Source: Flavobacterium kayseriense (GTDB lineage Bacteria > Bacteroidota > Bacteroidia > Flavobacteriales > Flavobacteriaceae). Taken from it: a stretch of DNA of 64,000 bases. The translations under genes were made by a program, and so were the position numbers. Below, in pieces: positions 35,594 through 44,605 of the stretch. Position 1 is the stretch's first letter. Every line of letters begins with the position of its first letter. Location of the stretch: contig NZ_JACRUI010000001.1 of NCBI RefSeq assembly GCF_014305095.1, positions 543,695-607,694 of the forward strand, read 5' to 3'. Under the pieces are notes generated by a model that searched no databases, was not told the DNA's origin, and was given only the letters and a program-made list of their open reading frames with translations.

Positions 35594-36601
35594 ATGAGTA
35601 CAGAGAAAGAAGCCAAATTAAAAGCATTACAGCTTACATTAGATAAGTTAGATAAAACCTACGGTAAAGGAACAGTAATGAAAATGGGGGATAAAGCCAT
35701 TGTTGAAGTAGAAACTATTTCTTCAGGGTCTTTGGGGATCGATTTAGCATTAGGAGTTGGTGGATATCCACGAGGAAGAATCATCGAAATTTACGGTCCA
35801 GAATCATCAGGAAAGACAACCTTAACGTTACACGCTATCGCCGAAGCTCAAAAAGCAGGCGGAATTGCTGCTTTTATAGATGCAGAGCACGCTTTCGACA
35901 GAAATTATGCAGAGAAGTTAGGTGTAGATATCGAAAACCTAATCATTTCGCAACCAGACAATGGAGAGCAAGCACTAGAAATTGCTGAGAACTTAATTCG
36001 TTCTGGAGCAATTGATATTGTTGTAATTGACTCTGTTGCGGCTTTAACGCCAAAAAGCGAAATCGAGGGTGAAATGGGAGATTCTAAAATGGGTCTTCAT
36101 GCTCGTTTGATGTCACAAGCACTTAGAAAATTAACAGGAACGATTAGTAAAACAAACTGTACAGTTTTCTTCATCAACCAGTTGAGAGAAAAAATTGGAG
36201 TTATGTTTGGAAATCCAGAGACTACAACTGGTGGAAATGCATTGAAGTTTTATGCTTCGGTACGTTTAGATATCCGTCGTTCTACTCAAATTAAAGATGG
36301 TGATAACGTAATAGGAAACAGAACCAAAGTAAAAATCGTTAAAAACAAAGTAGCACCACCTTTTAAAGTGGCCGAATTTGATATCATGTACGGCGAAGGA
36401 GTTTCTAAAACTGGAGAAGTTTTAGATCTAGCTGTAGAGTTTGAGATTATCAAAAAATCAGGTTCATGGTTTAGTTATGGTGAAACTAAATTAGGTCAAG
36501 GTCGTGACGCAGTAAAATCATTGATTAAGGACAATCCTGAATTAGCTGATGAACTAGAAGTTAAGATTAAAGATAGAATTAAAGAACTAGCAGAAGCATA
36601 A
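35594..36601 (+). CDS. recA: Recombinase RecA
   Basis: ATP-dependent strand exchange protein and SOS co-protease. Walker [10 protein letters not shown], Walker B region [10 protein letters not shown], loop 2 with [20 protein letters not shown] and the [12 protein letters not shown] segment are all intact. The open frame begins at 35570 (MKEKVKEK); I prefer the second ATG at 35594 ([16 protein letters not shown]), which matches the usual Bacteroidota N-terminus, giving 335 residues. The first ATG is not excluded. A strong terminator follows. Confidence 0.97.
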   Translation: MSTEKEAKLKALQLTLDKLDKTYGKGTVMKMGDKAIVEVETISSGSLGIDLALGVGGYPRGRIIEIYGPESSGKTTLTLHAIAEAQKAGGIAAFIDAEHAFDRNYAEKLGVDIENLIISQPDNGEQALEIAENLIRSGAIDIVVIDSVAALTPKSEIEGEMGDSKMGLHARLMSQALRKLTGTISKTNCTVFFINQLREKIGVMFGNPETTTGGNALKFYASVRLDIRRSTQIKDGDNVIGNRTKVKIVKNKVAPPFKVAEFDIMYGEGVSKTGEVLDLAVEFEIIKKSGSWFSYGETKLGQGRDAVKSLIKDNPELADELEVKIKDRIKELAEA

Positions 36602-36606
36602 AACTT

Positions 36607-36639
36607 AAAAAGAGTTGACTAACGTCAACTCTTTTTTTT
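36607..36639. terminator. Terminator between convergent recA and acyltransferase genes
   Basis: AAAGAGTTGAC pairs with GTCAACTCTTT around TAAC, followed by a T run on the plus strand. A-rich sequence on the left side gives some function in the other direction. Confidence 0.85.
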
Positions 36640-37413
36640 ATTAAATAAATAAACAAACTGTTTTTTCTTCTTTTTACCTTCAAATTTTATGAGCTGAGAA
36701 TAAATCACATCTCGTACTTGCTCCCGAATGTTTTTTCTATCCAATAAAGTTACGCCTGTAGTACTAATCTCTGAGTGAATTTTAGCTCGCATTATTCCAG
36801 GACTCCCGCTGAAGAAAGTGTATGACAGCCTCTTTTTATTGTCGGCAAAAGTAATCGGTACAATAGGAATTTGATGTTCAATCGCTAATCTAAAAGCACC
36901 GTCTTTAAAACTATCTAAAAGGATCGATTCGTCATCAGGAACGCCTCCTTCAGGAAAAATACAGACACTTAGCCCACGATTAATCCTTTTTTGAGCTTCG
37001 TTAAAGACTTCCATACGACTTTTAGAATTACCACGATCTACTAATATACAAGTCCGTTTATAGAAAAAACCAAATAACGGAATCTTAGCAAGCTCCTGTT
37101 TACCTACAAATACAAATGGATTTTTTATGATGGCGAGCATCAACATAATATCGGCCATAGAGGTATGGTTGGCTACAATCATGTAACTTCTATTATTTTG
37201 CAAGCCTTGCTCTCTTTCCACGATATAGTAGAAACCCATCCCATAAAGGATAAATTTAGACCATATACGAGCCATTTTAAAAAAATAAGGGTAACCCTTA
37301 TCCGAAAGTATAGAAAGCACCAAAAACGGAAACATAATCAATATAGGTACTGCCATTAATACATAGAACCAAACACGCCATACCATCCAAAAAACAAATC
37401 TTAATCCTTTCAT
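36625..37413 (-). CDS. Second 1-acylglycerol-3-phosphate acyltransferase-like protein
   Basis: A 262-residue PlsC-family membrane enzyme. HX4D box VANHTSMADIMLM; second box CIFPEGGVPDDE, in which the usual GTRS is replaced by GGVP, so it belongs to a divergent subgroup; C-terminus very basic (KFEGKKKKKQF). The N-terminal ~35 residues are hydrophobic. It converges on recA. A possible gene remnant lies upstream on the same strand (37508-37627). Confidence 0.85.
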   Translation of the reverse strand: MKGLRFVFWMVWRVWFYVLMAVPILIMFPFLVLSILSDKGYPYFFKMARIWSKFILYGMGFYYIVEREQGLQNNRSYMIVANHTSMADIMLMLAIIKNPFVFVGKQELAKIPLFGFFYKRTCILVDRGNSKSRMEVFNEAQKRINRGLSVCIFPEGGVPDDESILLDSFKDGAFRLAIEHQIPIVPITFADNKKRLSYTFFSGSPGIMRAKIHSEISTTGVTLLDRKNIREQVRDVIYSQLIKFEGKKKKKQFVYLFNKKKS

Positions 37414-37507
37414 AGGCTCAAAAATAACGAATCAAACAATAGCATAGGAATAAAATTATAGGTTGTGCTCACTATTTAAATACTTTGCACCACAACTATA
37501 AAGGTGT

Positions 37508-37627
37508 TTAATTTCTAATCACAAGATACATGGCTGCGTTTAATGGTGTTCTCCCTCCTGTCAGATCATGCCTTTGAACTTTTTGAACACCTAATTCTTT
37601 ACTGAAGTATTTTAAAAATTTAACCAT
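37508..37627 (-). pseudogene. 39-codon ORF resembling a methyltransferase C-terminal tail
   Basis: Encodes MVKFLKYFSKELGVQKVQRH and then DLTGGRTPLNAAMYLVIRN, a stop, and nothing else. The C-terminal NAAMYLVI reads like the last strand of a class I SAM-dependent methyltransferase, but there is no SAM-binding domain upstream; the frame stops in A/T-rich sequence. It is either the leftover 3' end of a deleted gene that preceded the acyltransferase gene, or a genuine small protein. The assignment is from my recollection of the family and is weak. Confidence 0.35.
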
Positions 37628-37671
37628 TAAATAAAAAACTTTGCGAACTTTGCGATTCAGAAAAAAATAAA

Positions 37672-38649
37672 ATGGCAAAAATACTTACCGGTGTACAAAG
37701 TACAGGAACACCTCATCTCGGGAATCTATTAGGTGCAATTATTCCAGCGATCGCACTATCGAATAAACCAGAAAACGAATCTTTCCTTTTCATTGCTGAT
37801 TTGCACTCGATTACTCAAATAAAAAATGGAGAAACGCTACGAACTAACACCTACAGTACAGCTGCAGCTTGGCTAGCTTGCGGTTTAGATATAAACAAAG
37901 TGGTTTTCTACAGACAATCAGATGTGGCACAAACAGCAGAGTTGTCTTGGTATTTAAGTTGTTTTTTTCCATTTCAGCGCCTTACGCTAGCTCATTCCTT
38001 TAAGGACAAAGCAGATCGCTTAGACGACGTCAACGCAGGGTTGTTTTCGTATCCGATGTTAATGGCTGCTGATATTTTGTTGTATGATGCCGAAGTAGTA
38101 CCAGTAGGGAAAGACCAACTACAGCACTTAGAAATTACTCGTGATGTAGCCTCACGTTTCAACCACCAAATGGGAGAAACCTTTGTGATTCCTGAAGCTA
38201 AAATTCAAGAAGACAGCATGCTTATTCCAGGGACTAACGGTGGTAAAATGAGTAAATCAGCCAATAACATCATCAATATATTCCTTGATGACAAAGCCTT
38301 GCGCAAGCAAATCATGGGTATTGAAACCGACAGTACGCCACTAGAAGACCCTAAAAATCCTGAAACTTGTAATGCTTTTGCTATTTACTCTTTATTAGCT
38401 AATGGCGAGCAACTAGCAAGAATGAGAGCAAATTACCTAGGCGGTAATTATGGTTACGGGCATGCTAAACAAGCCTTGTTTGAGCTCATATGCGAAACTT
38501 TTAAGACTGAGAGAGAAAAATACAATTACTATATTAATAACCTGACAGAAGTAGATGCCTTGCTTAAAATAGGTGCGAATAAAGCAACAGCAGTTGCCAA
38601 TGGCGTATTATCAAGAGTAAGAGAGAAATTAGGATTTGAAGTATTGTAA
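37672..38649 (+). CDS. trpS: Tryptophanyl-tRNA synthetase
   Basis: Charges tRNA-Trp. A 325-residue class I synthetase: HIGH-type motif in TGTPHLGNLLGA, KMSKS-type motif in NGGKMSKSANN, and the trp-binding region with ADLHSITQ. Complete length. Followed by a strong terminator. Confidence 0.97.
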   Translation: MAKILTGVQSTGTPHLGNLLGAIIPAIALSNKPENESFLFIADLHSITQIKNGETLRTNTYSTAAAWLACGLDINKVVFYRQSDVAQTAELSWYLSCFFPFQRLTLAHSFKDKADRLDDVNAGLFSYPMLMAADILLYDAEVVPVGKDQLQHLEITRDVASRFNHQMGETFVIPEAKIQEDSMLIPGTNGGKMSKSANNIINIFLDDKALRKQIMGIETDSTPLEDPKNPETCNAFAIYSLLANGEQLARMRANYLGGNYGYGHAKQALFELICETFKTEREKYNYYINNLTEVDALLKIGANKATAVANGVLSRVREKLGFEVL

Positions 38650-38673
38650 GATATTTTAAAACCTACCAATTAT

Positions 38674-38716
38674 AAAATCAAAGGCTCTAATTAAATATTA
38701 GAGCCTTTGATTTTTA
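38674..38716 (+). terminator. Intrinsic terminator of trpS
   Basis: ATCAAAGGCTCTAAT pairs perfectly with ATTAGAGCCTTTGAT (15 bp) around TAAAT, followed by T5. Confidence 0.9.
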
Positions 38717-38782
38717 TAACTAAACGGTTCATAATTAATTCCTAATTTTATGTCGTTAATCATTTAAACACTAAAGTATTAT

Positions 38783-38790
38783 TATTTTTG
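38783..38790 (+). promoter_or_regulatory. Putative -7 box of the two-component operon
   Basis: TATTTTTG, an exact TAnnTTTG match 21 bases before the response regulator ATG. Confidence 0.45.
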
Positions 38791-38811
38791 TAAATAACGA
38801 AATTACCTAGT

Positions 38812-39486
38812 ATGAAACTGCTTATTGTCGAGGACGAACCCAATTTACTGGCGATTTTACGAAAAGGACTCTCTGAGTCTAACCACGAAGTAAGCGTTTC
38901 TTTAGACGGAAAAACTGCTCTTGAAATGATCTCTAACTACACCTTTGATGTTGTTGTTTTAGATGTAATGCTACCTGATATAAACGGAATCGAAATATGT
39001 AGAAGAGTTCGAGACGCAAAAAATTTTGTTCCTATTTTACTTTTAACAGCCTTAGGAACCTCTGAAAACATTGTAACAGGACTTAACGCAGGAGCAGATG
39101 ATTACTTGACAAAACCTTTTAAGTTTGGTGAACTCGAAGCTCGCATTCAAGCACTCCATAGAAGAGCTATCCAACAACATGAAAAAGTTGAGGCTCTCGA
39201 AATAGGAGATCTAGTTATCAATTCACGAGCTAAAACAGTAGAACGTGAAGGCGTTTCAATTGTTTTGACTGCCAAAGAATTTAAATTACTTCTGTATCTG
39301 GCTAGAAATAAAGAAATGATTGTTTCAAGGGAACAAATCCTAGATAATGTGTGGGATATCAATTTTGACATGAATACGAATGTGGTCGATGTTTACATCA
39401 ATTATTTACGTAAAAAAGTGGACAAACCTTTTGCTCAAAAATTGATTCATACCATAAAAGGATTGGGTTACGTTATAAAATTATAA
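38812..39486 (+). CDS. OmpR-family response regulator
   Basis: A 224-residue DNA-binding response regulator. Receiver domain with phosphorylated Asp51 in VVVLDVMLPD, acidic pair in VEDEP and Lys in LTKPFKFGELEAR. The C-terminal winged helix has LTAKEFKLLLYLARN and TNVVDVYINYLRKKV. The histidine kinase gene begins 1 base after its stop codon, so they are a cognate pair. Regulon unknown. Confidence 0.95.
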   Translation: MKLLIVEDEPNLLAILRKGLSESNHEVSVSLDGKTALEMISNYTFDVVVLDVMLPDINGIEICRRVRDAKNFVPILLLTALGTSENIVTGLNAGADDYLTKPFKFGELEARIQALHRRAIQQHEKVEALEIGDLVINSRAKTVEREGVSIVLTAKEFKLLLYLARNKEMIVSREQILDNVWDINFDMNTNVVDVYINYLRKKVDKPFAQKLIHTIKGLGYVIKL

Positions 39487-39487
39487 A

Positions 39488-40876
39488 ATGAATATTAGAA
39501 AAAAAGTAACTTTCACGTACGTTGCACTATCCACCTTTAGTACATTGCTATTGTGCGTGCTTGTATTCATAATGTTCCGGAAAAACAATCAATACCATTT
39601 CCTAAAGCGACTTGAGGACAGGGCTAAAATTGTTGCCTCTATAAATTTTCAAAACGATCCTGAAAAGAAGAGATATTACAGTAATCTTAAAAAAAATGGG
39701 CTTGAAGAACTTATCCAAGAAGAAGAATATGTGCTTAAGGTAAATAGTGAAAATAGCTTTGAGTACAATACTAAACTTGATGTACCTAATGAATTTTACA
39801 TGCACATATTAGAATCTGGAAAAGACTGGTACGAGATCAACGATAAATACTATTTAGGACAAATATTCACAGAGAACAATCAAAAATATATTGTCATTGT
39901 TGGTGCGAGAGACCGTATGGGTAAAAACACTTTGATTTTTATTGTACGTATCATGTTTTTTGGGGGAATTGGCTTCCTTTTACTAGCCTATTTTTTTGGA
40001 CGTTTATTGGCCAGAAGAGTGTTTTATCCGGTAGCTCGTATAACTAAGGAGGTGAAACGTATTAGTGCCTCTAACCTGCACAATCGATTACCACAGGTTA
40101 AAAATTCTCCTGAATTATCTGATTTGACAGACACTTTTAATGGAATGTTAGACCGCTTAGAAACCTCATTCGAAATTCAGGCTAATTTTATCAATAATGC
40201 TTCGCACGAATTAAAAACCCCAATAACAACAATTATTGCCGAGGCAGAAATCATGTTGCTAAAAGATCGAGAAACCGAGGAATACAAACAATCTTTAGGA
40301 AACATTTACAATCAAGCCGCAAGATTAGGAAACCTCACAGAAAGCCTGCTTAAGCTTACGCAAACGGGTTATGATGGTAAAAAGCAAGTACAAGACATTG
40401 CCAGAATTGATGAAATTTTATTAGGTGTGAAATCAGATATTGATAAAATGTATCCTGACAATCGAGTGATCGTAAAACTCAATTTCGCTCCTTCTGATTC
40501 TAATTTATTATTAGTTCCCTGTAACAAGCCTTTACTGGAATTAGCTATCAACAACATTATAACAAACGGCGTAAAATATTCAGATAACAATGAAGTGTTT
40601 GTCATACTTTCTGCAGATACCGAAAAAATAAAAATCACGATTAATGATATTGGTATCGGAATTCCTCCTGAGGATATTCCACATTTATACGAACCGTTTT
40701 TTAGAGGTAAAATTGCAGCTAAATACATTGGCTATGGTTTAGGGCTTCCGCTAGCGATGAAAATCATTCGCATGCATGAGGGAGAATTACAAGTACAGTC
40801 CGAAGAAAATAAAGGAACCATCGTGACAATTGTTTTTAAGAAAGCCAACATTAAAAATTTTAATGTTGAATCTTAG
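39488..40876 (+). CDS. Sensor histidine kinase, partner of the OmpR-type regulator
   Basis: A 462-residue membrane kinase: transmembrane helix 10-30, ~120-residue periplasmic region, second helix about 148-170, HAMP domain (RRVFYPVARITKEVKRIS). HisKA box with His240 in NNASHELKTPITTI; HATPase with NNIITNGVKYS, NDIGIGIPPEDI and GYGLGLPLAMKI. The following USP-like and bestrophin genes are co-oriented and possible targets. Confidence 0.94.
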   Translation: MNIRKKVTFTYVALSTFSTLLLCVLVFIMFRKNNQYHFLKRLEDRAKIVASINFQNDPEKKRYYSNLKKNGLEELIQEEEYVLKVNSENSFEYNTKLDVPNEFYMHILESGKDWYEINDKYYLGQIFTENNQKYIVIVGARDRMGKNTLIFIVRIMFFGGIGFLLLAYFFGRLLARRVFYPVARITKEVKRISASNLHNRLPQVKNSPELSDLTDTFNGMLDRLETSFEIQANFINNASHELKTPITTIIAEAEIMLLKDRETEEYKQSLGNIYNQAARLGNLTESLLKLTQTGYDGKKQVQDIARIDEILLGVKSDIDKMYPDNRVIVKLNFAPSDSNLLLVPCNKPLLELAINNIITNGVKYSDNNEVFVILSADTEKIKITINDIGIGIPPEDIPHLYEPFFRGKIAAKYIGYGLGLPLAMKIIRMHEGELQVQSEENKGTIVTIVFKKANIKNFNVES

Positions 40877-40952
40877 AAAATTCTAATTTTAACTTAAGGG
40901 CATTCTAAGGTAGGACTAAGTAATTTGTATGTATAAACAAATACTTAGTCTC

Positions 40953-41675
40953 ATGAAAAAAATATTAGTTCCTACGACCTTACAACCTGATACTATTGCT
41001 GCGATACATTCTGCTGTCTCTCAATCAAACGTTCACGAATGCGAAATCATCTTATTATTCGTTTCTGAAGCCCCTGATACTTACTCGGCTTCACAGTTTT
41101 TGCGAGAAATGAACGTTGGTCATACCGCTAACCAAGAAGAAATACTTGATAAGTGTAAATCAATTATAAATCAAACACCAAACTGCAAAATTAAAATCCA
41201 TAATCAATGTGGCTTATCTTCATTTATTTTTAAAGGTATTGTTGATTTATATGATGTGAATTTAATTGTATTTCCCAACTCGTACAAACAAGAATCTCGC
41301 AAAATCAATCAGTACTTATTGCAATTGGCTACGAACCAAAAATGCCCTATTCTACATCTAGGGCAAGAGCAAAAAGACATCAATTATAGCAAAGCCCTTT
41401 ATGTTAAAAACAACCAAGACACAATTGGTCTAGAGACAATACAGCATTTTTTGAATAAGTATTTCCCTCTTGAAATAGTAAGTCAAACTACCAATACTAC
41501 CGAAAATCAAGATGATGTCCTTAGATACATTAATGAAGCTATCTCAAAGCACGACATCGATATGTTAGTTCAAACACGCACTGTTCAAAAAATAAAGTTC
41601 AAAAAAACTAAGAGAGAAGACCTACATGAGAAAGTGGGACTTCCTGTTCTATCACTGTATGAAGAATTGGTGTAA
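40953..41675 (+). CDS. Universal stress protein-like protein with two half-domains
   Basis: About 240 residues. The first half starts MKKILVPTTLQPDTIAAIHSA and has a USP-like Rossmann pattern (CEIILLFVSEA ... VNLIVFPNSYKQ). The second half (KALYVKNNQDTIGLETIQHF ... DIDMLVQTRT) resembles a degenerate second USP domain. The ATP-binding G-2X-G-9X-G motif is not clear, so ATP binding is doubtful. The open frame also offers an ATG at 40929; the second ATG gives the normal USP start. It lies between a two-component system and a bestrophin gene. Confidence 0.7.
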   Translation: MKKILVPTTLQPDTIAAIHSAVSQSNVHECEIILLFVSEAPDTYSASQFLREMNVGHTANQEEILDKCKSIINQTPNCKIKIHNQCGLSSFIFKGIVDLYDVNLIVFPNSYKQESRKINQYLLQLATNQKCPILHLGQEQKDINYSKALYVKNNQDTIGLETIQHFLNKYFPLEIVSQTTNTTENQDDVLRYINEAISKHDIDMLVQTRTVQKIKFKKTKREDLHEKVGLPVLSLYEELV

Positions 41676-41707
41676 ATACTAAAAATTGATAATTAAAATT
41701 CGAATAT

Positions 41708-42655
41708 ATGTTGTTAAAAAAAAGAATTCCAATGCAATACGTACTTGGAAAAATCAAGAATGAGCTTGCTCTTGTGGTATCCTACACCATATTATTTGAA
41801 ATTTTTCATCACTATTTCATTAACATCGATGTAGAAATCCCAATTGCTATTCCAGCAATAATAGGAACTATCATATCATTATTACTGGCTTTTAAGTCCA
41901 ACCAGGCCTATGACCGCTGGTGGGAAGCTAGAATTGTTTGGGGATCTATCGTAAATGAATCTAGAACGCTGGTGAGACAAATGATCACTTTTTATAAAGA
42001 TCCTGAGTTCTCAACTGAAGCTAGTAATTTTAAAGAAAAGTTTGCCAAAAGGCAAATAGCATGGTGTTACAGTCTAGGTCAGTCTTTACGGAACGAGGAT
42101 GCCATTAAGCCCATCAAAAAGCTATTGTCTGAAGAGGAATTACGCTTTGTAAAGAACCACAAACACATACCTAACGCCTTATTAGTATTGCATGCAAAAG
42201 ACCTTTACAAAGTATTAAAGGAAAAACGCATTACCACCTATCAACAAGTAGAAATAGATAATACACTAACCCGTTTGTGTGATGCGATGGGAAAATGTGA
42301 ACGAATTAAAAACACCGTTTTCCCCACAACTTACAGCATTTATATTCGCTTTACGCTGTGCTTGTTTATCATACTCTTGCCGTTTGGACTAATTAGCCTA
42401 CTAAGCTGGTTTGCTGTGCCACTGATTACAACAATTGCAGCGGCTTTTTTCCTGATCGAAAAAATGGCTATTCATTTGCAAGATCCCTTTGAGAACAAAC
42501 CTACGGACACACCAGTTACGGCTATTGCACAAACAATTGAACAAAATTTGATTCAAATGGTCAATGAATACCAAAATGAATTTGAAAACCAAGAGATGAT
42601 TGAACTCAAGAAAGTAATGGTAGCAAGTGAAAATGAAGCTTACTTTGTACTTTAA
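41708..42655 (+). CDS. Bestrophin family membrane protein
   Basis: A 315-residue bacterial bestrophin homologue, forming pentameric anion or cation channels in other bacteria. The hallmark is FKSNQAYDRWWEARIVWGSIVNESR after the second transmembrane segment. Later RFTLCLFIILLPFGLISLL forms further helices, and the DPFENKPTDTPVTAIAQTIE motif is typical near the C-terminus. It ends the plus-strand run; the displaced dprA 3' fragment lies 85 bases downstream on the other strand. Confidence 0.9.
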   Translation: MLLKKRIPMQYVLGKIKNELALVVSYTILFEIFHHYFINIDVEIPIAIPAIIGTIISLLLAFKSNQAYDRWWEARIVWGSIVNESRTLVRQMITFYKDPEFSTEASNFKEKFAKRQIAWCYSLGQSLRNEDAIKPIKKLLSEEELRFVKNHKHIPNALLVLHAKDLYKVLKEKRITTYQQVEIDNTLTRLCDAMGKCERIKNTVFPTTYSIYIRFTLCLFIILLPFGLISLLSWFAVPLITTIAAAFFLIEKMAIHLQDPFENKPTDTPVTAIAQTIEQNLIQMVNEYQNEFENQEMIELKKVMVASENEAYFVL

Positions 42656-42740
42656 ATAAAACCGTAAGGCATTGAGTAATCTTTAAAATGCTGGTTGTGT
42701 ACTATTGAATACAAGACTACAGAATCCGTGATTTTTTTGC

Positions 42741-42836
42741 TTATATCGCCTCAAATAATTTACCTGGCAACGGCCTAACCACTCCTTTGAGCTCCATGTT
42801 AAGTAATATTCCTGAAATCCTGTAAATTGGGAAATC
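42741..42836 (-). pseudogene. Displaced second copy of the dprA 3' end
   Basis: Thirty-one codons and a stop corresponding to the C-terminus of DprA (DFPIYRISGILLNMELKG, then VVRPLPGKLFEAI). Against the intact gene at 44606 there are 12 codon differences: 11 synonymous and one Leu to Ile; the stop is TAA instead of TGA. Homology stops sharply at 42836. It lies 1.86 kb downstream of the real dprA end, in the same orientation, and has no start. The pattern means it came from a functional, diverged dprA allele. Confidence 0.85.
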
Positions 42837-43149
42837 TCAAGGTTTATCTACTGATAGCAATTTATTCAGAATCAAATACACTCCACATATGAAATAAATA
42901 TTAACAAAAAAACAATGTTGAAATACTAAAAAAAGCGGAGGACCTGAAATATCACTAAAAGTGGATATTGAAATTTATTATTAGAAACCATTAATTTGTT
43001 GATATCAGTATAAATGAATTTGTATATCTTTAAAACTAATCATAAAACAAAGGTAATTTTAATTCTACAACAATATCTTTTCAAATTAATATAAACAACA
43101 CCACTGGTAAGATTCAATCCGGAGAAAGACAACCTTAAATTTTTAAATC
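42837..43149. other. Intergenic stretch without recognisable gene
   Basis: A/T-rich sequence between the dprA remnant and a short ORF. I found no ORF with coding character and no strong hairpin. TTTG and TGAATTTG near 42996-43023 could be a weak promoter for the small ORF at 43150 but do not match consensus spacing. Confidence 0.4.
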
Positions 43150-43263
43150 ATGGACAATACTTTTGAATTATCATTGCTTATTTGGCAAATAATATGGGTT
43201 TTTTTAACAATATTTATTTTGTATTTAATATATTTACTTTATCGGTTCTTAAAAAAAAATTGA
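43150..43263 (+). CDS. Small single-pass membrane peptide, 37 residues
   Basis: ORF starting MDNTFELSLLIWQIIWV, with a continuous hydrophobic stretch and a basic end (YRFLKKN). N-out/C-in orientation is expected. The A/T-rich region before the ATG is typical of Flavobacteria and a 12-bp perfect hairpin follows 32 bases after the stop. It lies in the region between the two dprA 3' ends. Function unknown; could be a chance ORF, but its amino-acid pattern is that of a real small membrane protein. Confidence 0.45.
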   Translation: MDNTFELSLLIWQIIWVFLTIFILYLIYLLYRFLKKN

Positions 43264-43295
43264 ATTTAAGGCGTTTACCACGAGATAATTACTAT

Positions 43296-43331
43296 CGATA
43301 TGATTCGCCCGCTACCTGACGAATCATATCG
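43296..43331 (+). terminator. Perfect 12-bp hairpin after the small membrane ORF
   Basis: CGATATGATTCG pairs with CGAATCATATCG around a 12-base loop. Only a weak T run follows (TATTTTG), so it may be a terminator or just an inverted repeat. Confidence 0.5.
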
Positions 43332-43380
43332 TCTGGTATTTTGTTGTAAATACTAATTTTTTACATCCCCGATAACGGAT

Positions 43381-43592
43381 ATATGTCTCTTCACATAGCG
43401 CGAAATTGGATTCCGTGCAAACACAGTCGAGCAAACAAAACAAGTCAACGAGCTATATTCCTTAAAAAATTATAGTTTTTAGTGAAAAAAAGAACATTCT
43501 TTTTTTTAAACTTTAAAGATGTTTTAAGTGAAGTATTGTGGACTTGTATGGATTGCCTTTTAAAGTATGCATGGATTGCAAATTCGCGCGAT
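43381..43592 (+). repeat. Direct repeat DR1, ~212 bp
   Basis: About 80-85 percent identical by eye to 44241-44454. Shared landmarks are CAAGTCAACGAGCTATATTCC, a following TAGAACATTC-like block, GATGTTTTAAG and GAAGTATTGTGGA. The pair brackets the secreted-protein gene at 43687. No transposase is present in either copy. Confidence 0.7.
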
Positions 43593-43686
43593 CAGATGCA
43601 CACATAGTAGCATGGAAAAATTTAACACCAGCAAATCGAAAAAAGATAGTAGATACAATTATCATATTTCAAAATTAAAATCAGCC

Positions 43687-44154
43687 ATGACAATAATTTC
43701 AAGAAAATTACCAATAATTATATGTTTAGGATGGTCCCTTCTATCATTTTCACAACACAGCAATAAATCAGAAAACACTACAGTATTAATTAATTTAAAC
43801 GATAGCTCAATAGCAAACTTCTGTATAAACAATGAAAAGACAAAAGCACAATTTAGCTTTTATCTAAAGGGTTATGAAACGAAGCAAGCAATAATTGCAG
43901 GCGTGAAAAAATCAAAAAACGGACTTTCAACTAGTCTTGGTATTCCTACATTCATCTTCACCCTTTACAGCTCTACTATATTTTCTCCTAAAGCAGTAAA
44001 ACCTGAAAATATAAAAACATTAAAAGGAATAAAATATATAACATTAAAAGAGTTCCAAAATAATCATTACAAATCTTCTACACCTACTTACATAATTCAT
44101 AAGATAAATAACGGTACATATCTAAAATGGACAACATATTACATGACCGAATAA
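43687..44154 (+). CDS. Hypothetical secreted protein between direct repeats
   Basis: The open frame starts at 43567 inside DR1, but the ATG at 43687 gives a standard signal peptide (MTIISRKLPIIICLGWSLLS, cleavage after FSQ), so I start there: 155 residues. The mature part is basic and contains no motif I know. Flanking ~213-bp direct repeats and the dprA fragment suggest a region of gene turnover. A recently acquired accessory gene is likely; function unknown. Confidence 0.55.
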   Translation: MTIISRKLPIIICLGWSLLSFSQHSNKSENTTVLINLNDSSIANFCINNEKTKAQFSFYLKGYETKQAIIAGVKKSKNGLSTSLGIPTFIFTLYSSTIFSPKAVKPENIKTLKGIKYITLKEFQNNHYKSSTPTYIIHKINNGTYLKWTTYYMTE

Positions 44155-44240
44155 CAAAAAACAGTCAAATTTTGCAACTGAAGCATTGAATATTGTAGGT
44201 TTCTCAACCTCGGGCTACTTCAACACTCCCGATCGCGCAA

Positions 44241-44454
44241 ATATACCTCTACACAAGATAGTGGGGAAATATTCCGAACAAACAAAGTCGAGTAAACAAA
44301 ACAAGTCAACGAGCTATATTCCTTCAAAAATTACAGTTTTTCGTGAAAGATAGAACATTCGTTTTTTGAAACTTTCAAGATGTTTTAAGCGAAGTATTGT
44401 GGATTTGTATGGATTACCTTTTGTAGTGTGCACGGATTGTAAATCCTCGCAATT
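44241..44454 (+). repeat. Direct repeat DR2, ~214 bp
   Basis: Second copy of DR1 (43381-43592), 860 bases away. The remainder of the gap up to the dprA stop contains only a hairpin at 44548-44595. Confidence 0.7.
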
Positions 44455-44547
44455 AGTAGCGGAGAAAGCTGCGGCAGTCGCAAATGATGATCTAAGCAAG
44501 TGTTCGATAAAAATTATGCTTTAAGGTTTAATTACTTACTTAATTTA

Positions 44548-44595
44548 ACCACAGATTCACAGATTAAAAATTACCATAATCTACGAGTCTGCGGT
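44548..44595 (-). terminator. Imperfect long hairpin after dprA
   Basis: ACCACAGATTCACAGATT pairs imperfectly with AATCTACGAGTCTGCGGT over about 18 bp. It lies 11 bases after the dprA stop and probably ends that transcript, although the T tract on the minus strand is weak. Confidence 0.5.
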
Positions 44596-44605
44596 ACGTT
44601 TTCAT

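Noticed and set aside
40369..40728. Minus-strand ORF of 119 codons within the histidine kinase gene
   Set aside because: Antisense shadow of the conserved HATPase domain.
38812..41675. USP-like protein as a third component of the two-component system
   Set aside because: The 50-76 base gap and co-orientation are suggestive only; nothing in the sequence ties it to signalling.
44314..44499. Minus-strand ORF of 61 codons after dprA
   Set aside because: It lies over direct repeat DR2; the corresponding frame in DR1 has a stop, and no initiation signal is seen.
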